Shown piece after piece: positions 36,341 to 48,273 of a DNA stretch of 64,000 nt (positions are counted from its first letter, which is position 1; every line of letters starts with the position of its first letter). Under the pieces are notes generated by a model, which was given only the letters and a program-made list of their open reading frames with translations, made no database searches and was not told where the DNA came from. The translations under genes were made by a program, and so were the position numbers. The DNA lies in the NCBI GenBank assembly GCA_029747015.1, contig JAKOGI010001570.1, forward strand, positions 149,148 to 213,147, given 5' to 3'. This DNA is from Carnegiea gigantea (taxonomy: Eukaryota; Streptophyta; Magnoliopsida; Caryophyllales; Cactaceae).

Positions 36341-39156
36341 TGTAACGCCCCCAAATTGCTAATTACTCGATTCATAGATAACTGCAATAGAAGACTTAAT
36401 GATTGAAGGTGCTACCGCTGCCTTGATAAGGACAAGGCTCATAGAAACAGTGTAATCTTACAACTCATGTTCACAATCACAATATCTAGTAAACTGAAAC
36501 ACTCCAAGTCCAAAGTCCATAATAGTTCAACTTTAATACAATCAACTTAATCGTACTATGTGCTAACTAGTACTCCACATTGCACAAGTATATTGAATAT
36601 AGACCTAACTTGACTTTGAGGTTGATTCCAACATTCTTGCTATGATAAATCCACTGTGGCCATCTGGTGACTTCCTAAAGGGCTTGCTAAATGGAGAAAC
36701 ATGTGATACTTCATCACCTAAAATGGAAAATATGAAAACAATTCGAAAATGTGAGCTAAAACTCAGTACATGCATTCTTGTATTGTAAAATGATCACTGC
36801 ATAAATTGGTTGGGCGCCCACTTTGCAATTCACTTTAAGTTCAAACAGCAGATAAGATGAATGCAAAACTACGTTGCTAGTTATTATCTGGCAGTGAAGC
36901 CCTTGTAACTGCTACGATCTATGGATAGGTGTACACCTGCCAAGCCGATCGGGACCTGACCTGAAGCCGCACGGGTAACTGAAGGGCTATGCCCTATAAC
37001 TGATAATTGATGGGGTCACTAATTATGTGATAAATCACTAATTAAACTGATTCATTAAAGTACTTACCAAAACGTTATAATTTTGACAAATACGTACTGA
37101 TTTCTAAAGATACAGACAATGAACGTACCTGAAGTCTTTAAAACGTAATCTCACTTGATAATACTTATACACAGTGGGAAATGATAGCCTAGACCCTGAT
37201 TTCTATTTCAGAAATAATTATCGGTATATGTAATTAGTAAACAATGTTAACTTTCATAATTCGTGATTGTAATAGAAATTCATTAAAAGGCATCCATAAC
37301 TCAAATAATTCAATAAAAGATAAGTTCCACCAACATGATTTGGAAACTAAATGAATTAGGGTAATTTAACTCAAAGTGAAATAATGTTGGCATAAAACTG
37401 ATCAAGGTAGAATAATTGAGATCATAAAAGAAAGACTTTGATGGTTATAATTGATTACGGGTTTTTCATATTTCTGAGATGGATAACAAAGGTTTGAAGG
37501 CAATTGGACTGGTGGTAGGTTCAGAATAACTTTAAACATATCGGTGTGGATGGATAAACACTGATCTTCAATTATCAATCTCCCCACTTCTTCAATTTCA
37601 TAGCACGTACCATACAACTTAGTTTTCCAAACCAAATAAGCTTCTAAGTACAATCAAAATTGTTACCGATTTAAGATCCACCTTAGAAAATTCATAACTT
37701 TCACCCCAGACCTGCAATTGAACTATAAAACCCCAATATGAAAAGATGAAAAAGTCTTGTAGCACTTTCATTTGCAGCTTATTACATAATCACCATCACA
37801 CAAATCCCAAAATTGAGCTAAAACACCACCCTGCACAGTTTTAGTCCAGTCTGCGTAGTCAGAGTAAAACGGCCATAACGTTTTCCACAAAATCATATTA
37901 AGGTGATTCAAAATCCATTTGAAAGATAACTCATTGATCTAGCATCCCACTAAAATTCATAATTTTTTGACAAGCCACGCATTTCTAGATTTTCCAGGCC
38001 CTTCACAGCTTGCTACCGATTTTATTATCCTCTTTTTTCACATAACTAACCTCTAAAATCACTTTTAAAATTACCAAACCATGGGGTGACCCTCAACATC
38101 ACATTAGACAGCCATAATGCAATATTTTGACTTCATAATGATCCAAGATTTATTTTCAAATCTAAAACACACGCATGACATGCTTGTCGACAAACATCAT
38201 TTAAACCATGCGTAATTCTCACCACCCTAACTTATGTCTCACTTGAAATTGCACTTAAATTTCTATAAAATCAATACCAACACCATGATATTCATTACCA
38301 ATCACACAATCACAAATAAAACCATCCAAATTCAACATCTCAACCTAAGCTTGCATGATCATGAACTATCTCAACTCCCACATACTTTCAAGCTTCATCA
38401 AACATGTTAAACACCAAAATAACTCTTATTTCTATCCATATAGCATGATTAATAAACAAGAACAGCATGAAGAATAATCAAGACCAAAAATCAAAAACAT
38501 AAGGTTAGGGTTTACTGACTTTAAGCTTAACAAAGGAAGTTAGAGATGTTTGAAACTTAAAGAAGTGAGAGGGGTGGCTGGTCGTGCCAGTGGTCCAATG
38601 GCAGCCTCCTGATGGTCCAAAAAAGATGGGCTGGTGGTTGAAGGTGCTGAAAACAGAGAAGGCAGCAGCAAAAGGGGGACCATGGCTAGAGGAGAGAGAA
38701 AGAGGAAGATTTACTTAGTTAAAAGTGACTTAAAATTTACTTGGCCGAATTTGTCCCCAGCAAAAGCAAATTTGAACCAGTGGAAATTTGACAAAACTCA
38801 TGATGCTTAGTCAAATGAGTTGGAGTAATGCTTGTTGGGCCAAAATCGGGCCCAATTGAGCTTGGGTCTAAAAATTCACCTTACGCGATTTAAATAATTC
38901 ACCGCTCGAAATTATTTTATTTTTATTATTATCATTTTAAAAGCGTTATGAAAAATAATTTAATCTTTTAAAACATATTTATCAGGGCCAAATAATGATT
39001 CATCCCAAATTGTTGCGTAAATAAAACTCGAATTGCCAAGTGGGGCCCAAAATGAATTCTCCCAACCGAGATGATTAAATAAGGTAAATAAATGTGGAAA
39101 ACTAATAACATGGCTTAATTAAATAAATAAACATGATTTAGGGTCGGGCTATTACA
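36341..39156 (-). repeat. 5' LTR of the LARD (2,816 bp)
   Basis: In plus coordinates it runs from TGTAACGCCCCC to GGGCTATTACA. The sense order is U3, CT-rich leader near 38,600, possible splice donor near 38,520, and possible acceptor TTTTCCATTTTAG near 36,717. Confidence 0.85.
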
Positions 39157-39453
39157 CACAGCCACCCCGTGCCAACCTCTGTCGTCTTCTTCTTCCTTGT
39201 TTTTCCTGGCAGTTCTGTGCTTGCTATCCCGGGTTTGCTCCATGGTTATCCTAGATCATCCGCCAGGGTCAACTCGGGTTAACACGACCATCTCTCACCG
39301 CATTTTTACACCCATTCCATCATTTGAGCAATTCTCTTTATTACCTACAAAAACTAAAAAAAAAAATACTAATAAACAACTAATTTAACAATTATTATGA
39401 GCTAAATCTAAAGAGTGTGGGAGTATAAAATTCACACATTTTGAGCTCAAAAA
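39157..39453 (-). repeat. 3' LTR of the gag-only element, right piece
   Basis: Continues the match to the 5' LTR (CAACCTCTGTC...TTCTTCTTCC, then AACACGACCATCTCTC) after the LARD. The polypurine tract GTTGTGTGGGGGTA (sense) follows at about 39,455-39,468. Confidence 0.75.
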
Positions 39454-41098
39454 AATACCCCCACACAACTCTTTGCTCGTCCTCGAACAAAACAAAACAA
39501 AATTGCTAAAACCCAACTCACTTTCATAGGAATCACGGTTGCATTTAGCGTATGCAACAAGCTCTTTAACCCCCTCGGTTTCCCAAGAGGACGAGTGAGG
39601 TCTCGTGAGGGTTTTCAAGTGAAATACCCACAAAAATCTTTTCAGAAACAAAGGAAAAATCTTTTTGGCTTTTTCAGAACACAAACATATATACAAGGAA
39701 TTAGAAAATCATGTACACGACTCAGGCAATTGCATCACCCTAGTAACCAAGTCACAAAAGTATATACAAATAGAATGAACAATCAGAAGATATCCAAGTC
39801 AAAAGAAGCACCCCGACTCTTATTTTTTACCCCACATACAGTATGCAATGATATGTACACATTGGTGCACTTGCTAATGTGTATCAACTCTTATAAATCA
39901 AACTGCTAACATCGATATGATCCTCATTTCCTTGCCTAATTGCCTTATCTGCTCCATTTTTCCCCCTTTTTTTCCTTATTTTTAAGAATAATAACACACA
40001 TGCCCTAAACCCATTTGACTTACAAATATTCAGGCCTTTTATAAGAAGGGGTTTTATTCGATTGTGCAAAGCACTTATTTCATTGCCCAAACAGATGTGA
40101 AATCAAGTAAAATAGCACATATTCAAGCCAATTAAAGATATAAAATAAAGACAATCGCTTTGAACATTGGTGCCTGGGCTTTTATTCACTTTTTAGACTT
40201 TTTTTTCACTTTTTTTTCAATTTTCAAGAGCTCAAAAGGCAATTTTGACCAAAAAAATGGTTCACATGCCAACTTAACAACAAGACCCTAAAAATTGACG
40301 ATAAAGCGAGTAAGGTAGTATAAAATCACACATATGAGATGGGGTTATTATAAAAAAATCGAATCTACATCCGCAACTAGACATCTCATCATACAAACTC
40401 TATTTACATATAACTTAATAAACTAGACAGGGATCACAATCACCAAAGAAAGAACACAAATCCCAAAAGAAAAAGAAAAATCTTTTTGAATTTTTGAAAA
40501 TTTTCAAAAAAATATGTATAAATGGACGCCTCACTCCCACACCAAAACTCTATAATGTCCTCGTTGTGGGAACTGAGACATCAAAAAGCAAGCACATAAG
40601 CAATCCAACCACAAACCAAACATAAACTCATAAGTATATACAAACTTATGATACCACTAACAAGCACAAAACCAAACAACACCAACAAATATTCACAAAA
40701 CAAAACACGCCACCAACAAACACACATAAAACAAAATATACAAATCAAACTGGGGTGATCATAGCCATCTCGGCTCAACAAATCCCAAGGTTCACCTCAA
40801 AATTGATCAACCATAGAAAATCACAATCCTAAGTATCCACAACCATGTACAAAAAGAAAGAAAGAAAATAAAAAGGGAAAGAGAGAAAAGTTGGAACGAT
40901 CATACCGGGTTAAGTGATGAATACACCTAAACTATGCCTCACTCAGATGATGTCTAGGAGGTCCATGGAGCATTAGCTACTCCATCTTATCATCATGCTG
41001 CCATGTATACCAATCCCCATTAAAGCCTGAAACAACTTATCAAATAAACTTGAACAATCCTCAAAAAAGTTAAAATCATTAGCAACAAGAATTATGTT
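39454..41098 (-). other. Non-coding 3' half of the gag-only element
   Basis: No coding signal. T- and A-rich runs near 40,200-40,260 and 40,450-40,520. This is where pol would lie in an autonomous element. Confidence 0.6.
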
Positions 41099-42544
41099 CT
41101 AATGAAAGCACATCACCAAAATAGAAGTGAGAGCTCTCTTGAGCTTATTAAAGCTCTGGGCCCAGTCATAGGAGTTACACCCAACATCACTCAATGTAGA
41201 GGATAAGGGCCTAGAAGTCGTACAGGAAGCATGAATGCACAAGCTAGGCATGAATCCTAAATCCTCTACCCAATCCTCAAGTCCTATCGTTACATCAAGT
41301 TCATGAGTCCGGTCTAAATTAGGGGCATAAATCATGCAAGTCTCGGACTCTAGGGAGGTGGACATTAAAGGATCCATAGAAGAGTGAAATAGTGATAAAG
41401 GAGGCAAGATGATAGAAGTGGGAATGTACTTAGGAGGACACTCAATAGAGATGGGCTCAACAAGTTCTAAATCATGAGGTATAACCCCAATACACTCATC
41501 AACACAAGGCTCCTCCAAATGAGTCTCCTCAAGCAAATACTCTTCCTCAACAAAAATATCCTTGGAAACCACAATCGTGTCATGCTTAAACTCACACCTA
41601 GTCTTAGCCATTAGTTTCTCACTCTTATCACTCTCTCTCAAAGGACCTAAAAGAAAAGGTGTATCATCAAAACCCATATCGCCCCCAAGAGGATCCCTAG
41701 TCTTAAGATGAGGATTGATCACTAGGGAATGCAACGAAGGATCACTCACGCCCTCAAAAGACATTTGATTAAAAGGGTGAAAGTACAAGCTAACACCGTA
41801 GTCCAAGAGAAAATCATAAGAATAAAAGGGAGGAATGTAATCATGAGGTTCAAGAGGTTGAAATAGAGGAACTTCAAGTTGATATTCACAATGAAGCATA
41901 GTATCTTCCAAAGCAACGAAATCATTAGGTAGTTTGCCCTCATTATCCAAAAAAATCTTAGATACAATACTAGGGGCTTCCCTAATTATCTCCCACTCAT
42001 ATGTCTTATCATTTCAATCCTCAAGAAAGTCCTAAGCTTCATTCGCATTCTTACAAAGAAAACTTCCCCCACACATGTGTTCAACCATTGTCCTGGTACT
42101 CACATCCAAACCCTCATAAACTATTTGGCACAAATTCGATCTCTCTAAACCATAGTGAGGGCATTGGGTAAGTAACTCCATATACGTCTGAAAAGGCCCA
42201 TGTTCAAGTTGGACAAAACAAAGGATTTCATTCCTAATTCTAATGGTCTTGCTAGTGGAAAAGTAACTCTTAAGGAAGATATCAACAAAACAATCCCAGG
42301 ATTTAATAGAACCAACCGTAAGACCATACATCCACCTCTTAGCATTATCTTTAAGAGCAAAGGGAACGAATTTCATCCTCACAACAACGTTTGGTACCCT
42401 AGGCATGTGAATCAACAAACACACCTCCTCAAACTCACGAATAAACAAATAAGGATCTTTAATACCCGGAAATTTGGGAAGCATGTCAACATAATCCGAA
42501 TTGAGCTCAAAAGTCACATCCATAGGGATATGAGGGAGAGTCAA
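41099..42544 (-). pseudogene. Retrotransposon Gag with long C-terminal extension, two in-frame stops
   Basis: The N-terminal 170 residues (42,544-42,032) are a clear plant retrotransposon gag domain: KFPGIKDPYLFIREFEEVC, then PFALKDNAKRWMYGL, FVDIFLKSYFSTSKT, and LERSNLCQIVYEGLD. The frame then meets TAG and, six codons later, TGA, and continues open to 41,099. The 283-residue second part is acidic, rich in Pro, Leu, Glu and His, and has no zinc knuckle, protease or RT. The TAG sits where the family has Trp (NANEA-W-DFLED). Without the two stops the frame would be one protein of about 480 residues. Gag would form particles. The lack of pol marks the element as dependent on others. Confidence 0.75.
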
Positions 42545-42894
42545 AACATGATTGTGGGGATGCTCGGGGAGGATAGAAATGATCCCTCAATGATCATGGT
42601 GGGTAGGGTTTCATTGTTTCAAGGGCGGGCTCAACATTAATCACATTTGTTTCCTCAAAATTCCCAAGCCCATCATTAATATTCAACAAGCCACAACTTT
42701 TTGGGTTTTCAATTTTCTCAATTTGTTGGGATTTTTCATATTTTCTTATTTTTTTGTGTTTTTCAATGTCATCCACATAAGTAGCTACACTATAACTCAA
42801 AAGAAAAAAATAAAGAAACAATAAAAGAGACTACACTAGCACACAATGAACTAAAAGGGGGCATATTTATAAGAAGCGACTTAATTTTACGCCA

Positions 42895-42916
42895 CCATCC
42901 CCGGCAACGACGCCAA
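42895..42916 (-). other. Primer-binding site of tRNA-Asp type
   Basis: Sense TTGGCGTCGTTGCCGGGGAT, one change from the Athila/Tat-type site TTGGCGCCGTTGCCGGGGAT. It lies directly inside the 5' LTR. Confidence 0.85.
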
Positions 42917-42918
42917 TT

Positions 42919-44093
42919 TGTTGAAGCAATTTTTAAGGGGGGAGTAAGGGTAGAAATTTATCGTCCTTTGGGATGCTGTGGAAATTAAGTCACTAATTAT
43001 TCCGACCAGCTAAGTATATTTAACAAAACTAATTACTGACAAATTGTAATTTAAATATGATTAATTAAACTAAACTGAAGCAAAGTATAATTAACAAAAT
43101 CAACCAAAAAAACAACATCACATCAACTAATAATAAGTAGTAAAGCATCTCATTAACTAAGAAAGCATTAATTTTTACTAACTAAAAGAAGAGAGAGAAA
43201 GGGGATTGCCTCAAAAGCTTGAAAATCCAACAATGGAGGCTGAATGATGATTGGAGGTAGATTCTCCACTTATTCTCACTAATCTAACTTAATTACTCCT
43301 AATCCAACCCATTCAGAGCCAAAAAAACTCAAACTTGTAAAGTGGGTGGAAGAGAGAAAGAACTTGAAATTTGCATTCTTTAAAAAAGAGAATGAGAGAT
43401 TAAGAGTAGACAAGAGAATACAAAGATGGTTAGGAAATGAAGACACTAATTTCAATCCAACAATAAACAAAAGCATGTAAATTTAGGCATTAAACTAGGA
43501 AATCAAACCAAACAAAGTAAGAACTTGAACGAAAATGAAGATTAAAAAGGGAAAGACCTCTACTTGCATCCAAACTTCATTCCTCTTTAATTGTGGCTAC
43601 AAAAATGAAAGTAAAAATCTGCACTAATCTCTCCTAAACCCTAGTTAACACCTATTCCTAAAACCTCCAAAAACTGTCCACATAAATGGGGGAAAGGGCT
43701 TTAAATAGATCCCGACGCAGTAAGTTTGACACAGTCGTGCCCAATGGTACGGGCAGACCGTGCCAAATCTCCGAAAGCTACCAATAGAAGCAAGGGAGAA
43801 CAGGGGTTGCACGGCCGTGTCAACCTCTGTCCTCTTCTTCTTCCTTGTTTTTCCTACTTCTGTGCTTGCTATCCCGAGTTTGCTCCATGGTTATCTCGGG
43901 TTATCTGCTAGGGCAAACTCAAGTTAACACGACCATCTCTCATCGCATTTTTGCACCTATTCCATCAATTGAGCACTTCTCTTTATTACCTACAAAAACC
44001 AAAAAATATTAATAAAGAACTAATTTAGTGATTATTATAAGCTAAATCTAAACAGTATGGGAGTATAAAGTTCGCACATTTTGAGCCCAAAAA
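42919..44093 (-). repeat. 5' LTR of the gag-only element (1,175 bp)
   Basis: In plus coordinates it starts TGTTGAAGCAA and ends at GAGCCCAAAAA, before ATTAT. It contains CGTGCCCAATGGTACGGGC-type inverted motifs near 43,730-43,820. The sense 5' terminus lacks a clear TG, so the right boundary rests on the ATTAT target duplication. Confidence 0.75.
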
Positions 44094-44098
44094 ATTAT

Positions 44099-44250
44099 AG
44101 CGTTATTCAAACATCCAATTGAAAGTTGCTTGCTTTGCACTTTTATAAGATAAAACTCAATGGACTACATTTGGTCTATGTGAAAACGATACCTTTTCTA
44201 AACTACAACACCCGTGCGCCTGCGAAGCAAGGTCATTTTTGCATTTTAGA
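44099..44250 (+). mobile_element. Probable remainder of the Athila/Tat 3' LTR
   Basis: Resumes directly after the ATTAT duplication. The stretch CTACAACACCCGTGCGCC followed by TGCGAAGCAAGGTC resembles the U5 end of Athila/Tat LTRs. The true end is not visible, so the right limit is an estimate. Confidence 0.45.
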
Positions 44251-45892
44251 CTCCACATAATAGCTATAGTGGATTTTCTAAGGTTTTAATATTAGGCTTT
44301 TAGGTCTTAATATGAGACTAGAAGAGAAAGATATGAATTTTCTAAGTTGACTTGAAAATTATCCAAAACACTTGCGATCTTGTTATGGGATTGTGGCAAA
44401 TGTGGCATAGATTGTGGAACCAAGTCACTATTAAAATAAATGAATTATAAAAGAATCATGTTTGATGATTACGTTGAATGTATTCGGGTTCTACTTGTGT
44501 TATTAGTAACTCTTGTGCCAAGTTCAAGTCTATCTAGTAAGTACCAAGGCGCAATTGATTATATAAGAATGACTTTTGTTTAGAAAATGATGCGGAAAGT
44601 ATTGCAAAACAATAAGATGGAGAGAGAAAAGTGTTAAGAAGTAGAGAATTATCATTGAGATATTGTTGGGTAAAGATAATTTGAGGAAACTTGTTGAGGG
44701 GAAAAGATTAAATATGCACACTAAAATATCAATTTGAATTATTTAGAAATCATAGGGCGAATAAGCCATGAATCTTAACTTCAATAGCAAACGTATAATA
44801 TATTGATACTTAAAGCTAGCTTGATGATAATTGAACCAATTTAATTAACAAGCAAAGCACATCTTAAAGAAAATTAGACTATAGGAGCTAATACAAGAAT
44901 GAAACACGTAAGGCTTATTCTAATCAAGTCATTGGCCACATAAGTTCCCTTTGAGCAGAAAGGTAAGGCTTCTCCAACAATTATTGAGCCAATAGACATC
45001 ATTGAATATCAAGTAAGGACGATCAAGGATAAGTATGTTTACTGCCTACACACTTACAAAACTCACATGTTTTAGATGAAAATGTTCATCTACCAATTTA
45101 AATACAACAAATTCTATACCATGTTTTGCCACTTACTAATATCAGCCCACCCAATTCCTGAATCATATGCTTATGCATACATATTATATCGAGTATACTA
45201 TATAAATTGAACATGTCCAGTGTCAACCGGCTTCAGCTGACCAGACTTCCTGATCAGTCCAGGTATACACATATGAAAGGAAAACTCAAAAGTCCAGGTA
45301 ATTGTAATCATCATCATAAATGGCTTATCTAGATAATAACAATCCATGGCCTCTCTCTTTATTTCAAAATAAAACAAATTGAAATGTGCATGCTCATAAA
45401 TGTCATTTAAATTTTGTTTTTTACTACTAGGAGTAAACATATTGAGTTTTCCCTCACTCTTTAAATTGTATTCATGTTTTCTATTTTAGGTAAGGTGTTT
45501 ATCAACAATAAGAGGGAAACAAGTAAGAAGTGACTCTTAGTTTCAAGTGTTGTTGGTGTCATGGCTTGTAGTGGCTCACAGTGAAAACTCATTAACGCTT
45601 GCGTCTTGGTGGTCTACTTATGTCATGCTAAGCTCACTTTTGTCATAGTAATTATTTTTTTTCAAATGAAAACAAAAAGGGTTATAAGTTATTGTCTCAT
45701 TGTAGCAAAGACTTAGTTTATGCCAGGAGTATTCAACTAAAGAGTAAATTAGGATGTTTGCTACTTGTTTAGCGTTGTCCTTTCTGTAGGATGGCAGTAA
45801 CATGTGAGTCGTTATTTTTTCGGTTATGTTAATCACTAGGTAATTACTTAGTTTTGACTAAAGTAGTGGTTATGCAATTCAGGGTGTTACAC
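44251..45892 (+). mobile_element. Diverged Tekay-like LTR fragment
   Basis: Its 3' half shares landmarks in order with the LARD LTR at 62,600-63,200: CGGCTTCAG...GATCAG...CAGGTATACAC near 45,228-45,270 and CATGTTTTCTATTTTAGGT near 45,473. It ends GGGTGTTACA. The 5' end is not defined. The short frames inside are not genes. Confidence 0.5.
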
Positions 45893-47836
45893 TAATAAGC
45901 TAACTTATAGGTGTAATCCCACAGAGACTAAGGAGCTCTAACATCAAGTACAAGAGCTCATTAATGGGGTTTACATTAGAGAGAGTATAAGCTCATGTTC
46001 TATCCTAGCTTTGCTTATGCCAAAGAAGGATGGAACCATGAGAATGTGTGGATGGTCGTGCCATTAACAATATCACAATCAAGTATAGGTATCCCATCCC
46101 TAAGCTCGATGACATGCTTGATGAGTTACATGGTGATAAGGTGTTTTCTAGGATTGACTTGAAGAGTGGATACCACCAAATCATAATGAGAGATGGGGAT
46201 GAATGGAAAATAGTCTTTAAGACAAGCAAGGGTTATATGAGTGGATTATAATGCCATTTGGTTTGTCTATGCTCCAAGTACTTTCATGAGATTAATGAAT
46301 GACGTGCTTAAACCCTTCGTTGGTCACTTTGTTGTTATGTACTTTCATGATATTTTGGTTTACAGCCGAAATTATAGGGATCATGGAGAGCACTTGACAC
46401 AAGTTTTCCAAGTTCTAATACGGCAGAAACTCTATTCCAAGATAGAAAAGTGTGAGTTCTACATTCCACACCTCATTTTTCTTGGATATGTGATTTCAAC
46501 TAAGGGAATCCAAGTAGAACAAAGCAAGGTAAAAGCCATCAAAACTTGGCCCCAACCCAAGACAGACACGGAGGTGAGAAGTTTCCATGGTTTGGCTTCT
46601 TTTTACAGGAGTTTCATCAAGAACTTTAGTTCTATCATGGCGTCACTGAATGCATGAAGAAAGGAGCACTTGAGTGGACCAAGATTACCCAAAGAGCCTT
46701 TGAAGAAATCAAACAGAAGCTATGCGAAGCACCGGTTCTTGCCCTTCTAAACTTTGAAGATCCATTTGAGTTAGACTATGATGAAATTAGAGTGGGGATT
46801 GGAGCTATCCTAGTCCAATTCAAGAGATCCATTACCTACTTTGGTAAGAAACTCAATGGTCTAGATGCACCGCAACACCTGTGACAAAGAGTTCTATGCA
46901 ATTGTGAGGGATTTGATTCATTGGGATCATTACCTCAACCATAGGTCTTTTATGTTACATTTGGACCATTAATCACTCAAGTACATCAATGGATAGTACA
47001 AGTTAAACCCAAGACATGGAAAGTGGGTGGAGTTTCTACACTCATTCAGCTTTACTTGCAAGCACAAGAATGGAAAGGAGAATGTGGTTGCGAATGCTCT
47101 TTTAATAAGGTATACTTTGCTTTCTATTTTAGAGGCTAAAGTCCTTGGAATTCACTCTATCTAGGAACTTTACAAGGAGAATCCAGATTTCAAGGGGATC
47201 GTGTAAGGAGATCTCAAAGGCAGTCCCTACACCATCCAAGAAGGGTACCCATTTAAGAACAACAAGCTTTGCATTCGAAGGGAACTCTTGAGAGAGTTAC
47301 TAGTCTCTAAAGCTCATGGAGGTGCTCTAGTTGGCCAGTTTGGCCTAAACAAGACCAATGAAATTCCCAAAGAATATTTCTACTGGCCTAAGATTGGGGG
47401 GGATGTGCACAAGATCATTTTAGCTTGTTTTATTTGCCACTAAACCAAGAGCCAATTTCGCCAAGGCTTATATGCTTGATTTCTCGTACCTATGAAGTCT
47501 TGGGATGATATAAGTATAGGTTTCATTGTGGCCCTCCCTATGACCCAAAGGGGGAAGGATACAATCATGGTAATGGTGGATAGGTTTTCTAAGATGGCTT
47601 ATTTTGTTCCTCACCATAAAACTGATGATGCTAGCTACATTGTTGAGCCCTATTTTATAAGGGGATGGGTCGTTCAAGATCATTGAGAGAATGGGAGACA
47701 ATGCTTACAAGCTTCAACTTCTAGGAGACATGGCTGTTTCAGCCACATTTAATGTTGGTGATTTAAGTACTTATGTGGAGGACAACTTTGAAGACCCTTC
47801 ATACTTCAGGGTAAATCCTCTTTAAAAAGGAGAGGC
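45893..47836 (+). pseudogene. CRM-like pol remnant: RT, RNase H, partial integrase
   Basis: Begins inside pol just before RT: TKELQHQVQELINGVYIRES. RT motifs follow: [44 protein letters not shown], then YFHDILVYSR, in which the YFDD box has become YFHD. RNase H near 46,770-46,880 reads [17 protein letters not shown] with DAS altered to DEI. The integrase zinc region and core start at 47,290-47,660 (GQFGLNKT, FYWPKIGGD, then SIGFIVALP with the first catalytic Asp changed to Gly). A deletion then jumps to the C-terminal domain (NAYKLQLLGDMAVSATF, then NVGDLSTYVED). The polypurine tract AAAAAGGAGAGGC ends at 47,836. Confidence 0.85.
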
Positions 47837-48273
47837 TGATGTAGGGCAAGGTTCCTTAAATGGCTCTGTTAGTCCAAATCATGCTCCAGGTATTGCACAA
47901 GCTACGGAAGAATAAGGTAGTCAAGTACAAGCCACACAAATCCAAACCTTGTTCTCATTTTTCAGTCTAAAACTAAGCACAATTTTGGATAACATGTTTC
48001 TTGGTGATCCTAAGGCATCTAATGGGCAAGTCCGACTTTGTTGGACTCCCTAACGTGTCTAATTTTTTCAAGGGCCACTCAATTGTGGCCTAAGTCCAAG
48101 GTATTTTACTCATATTGGTCCAAACAGTCACCTTGCATAAAATTAGTCTAGTTCTACCCATTTTGGAAGTTTGTCTTGATTCACCACCTAAAACCTAACG
48201 TAAGGCCAATGTTTTTACTTCAGATGTTAGATAACATACTAAGGTACCAATGCATGCAAAGAAATCAAGGACA
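47837..48273 (+). mobile_element. Family A 3' LTR fragment
   Basis: Starts TGATGTAGGGCAAGG directly after the polypurine tract and aligns with the reverse complement of 14,100-14,534 (TTTTGGAT, TGTTGGACTCCCTAA and TGTCTAA landmarks). It is cut at 48,273 by the family C LTR. Confidence 0.65.

Larger units (their letters stand above)
29375..39156 (-). mobile_element. LARD-type LTR retrotransposon, 9.8 kb, no coding capacity
   Basis: LTRs at 29,375-32,233 (3') and 36,341-39,156 (5') are 2.86 and 2.82 kb. In sense they begin TGTAATAGCCCGACC and end TTTGGGGGCATTACA or GGCGTTACA. The 5-bp flanks CACGG and CACAG differ by one base. The interior of 4.1 kb has no gag or pol frame. Primer site (36,325-36,336) and polypurine tract (32,234-32,247) are present. 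A chromodomain-like relic just upstream of the polypurine tract suggests descent from a Tekay-like chromovirus. Fourteen differences in the first 118 bases of the two LTRs indicate an old copy. Confidence 0.85.
28426..44093 (-). mobile_element. Gag-only LTR retrotransposon (non-autonomous), TSD ATTAT, hosting a nested LARD
   Basis: The two LTRs are 28,426-29,374 plus 39,157-39,453 (3' LTR, split) and 42,919-44,093 (5' LTR). In plus coordinates both left ends read TGT(C/T)GAAG, and both right ends read TTGAG(C/T)(C/T)C followed by an A run. The flanking ATTAT at 28,421-28,425 is repeated at 44,094-44,098. The primer site resembles tRNA-Asp. The internal region of about 3.5 kb codes only for Gag plus a C-terminal extension, so reverse transcription would depend on another element. 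About a dozen differences in the first 90 bases of the two LTRs indicate an old insertion. Confidence 0.8.
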
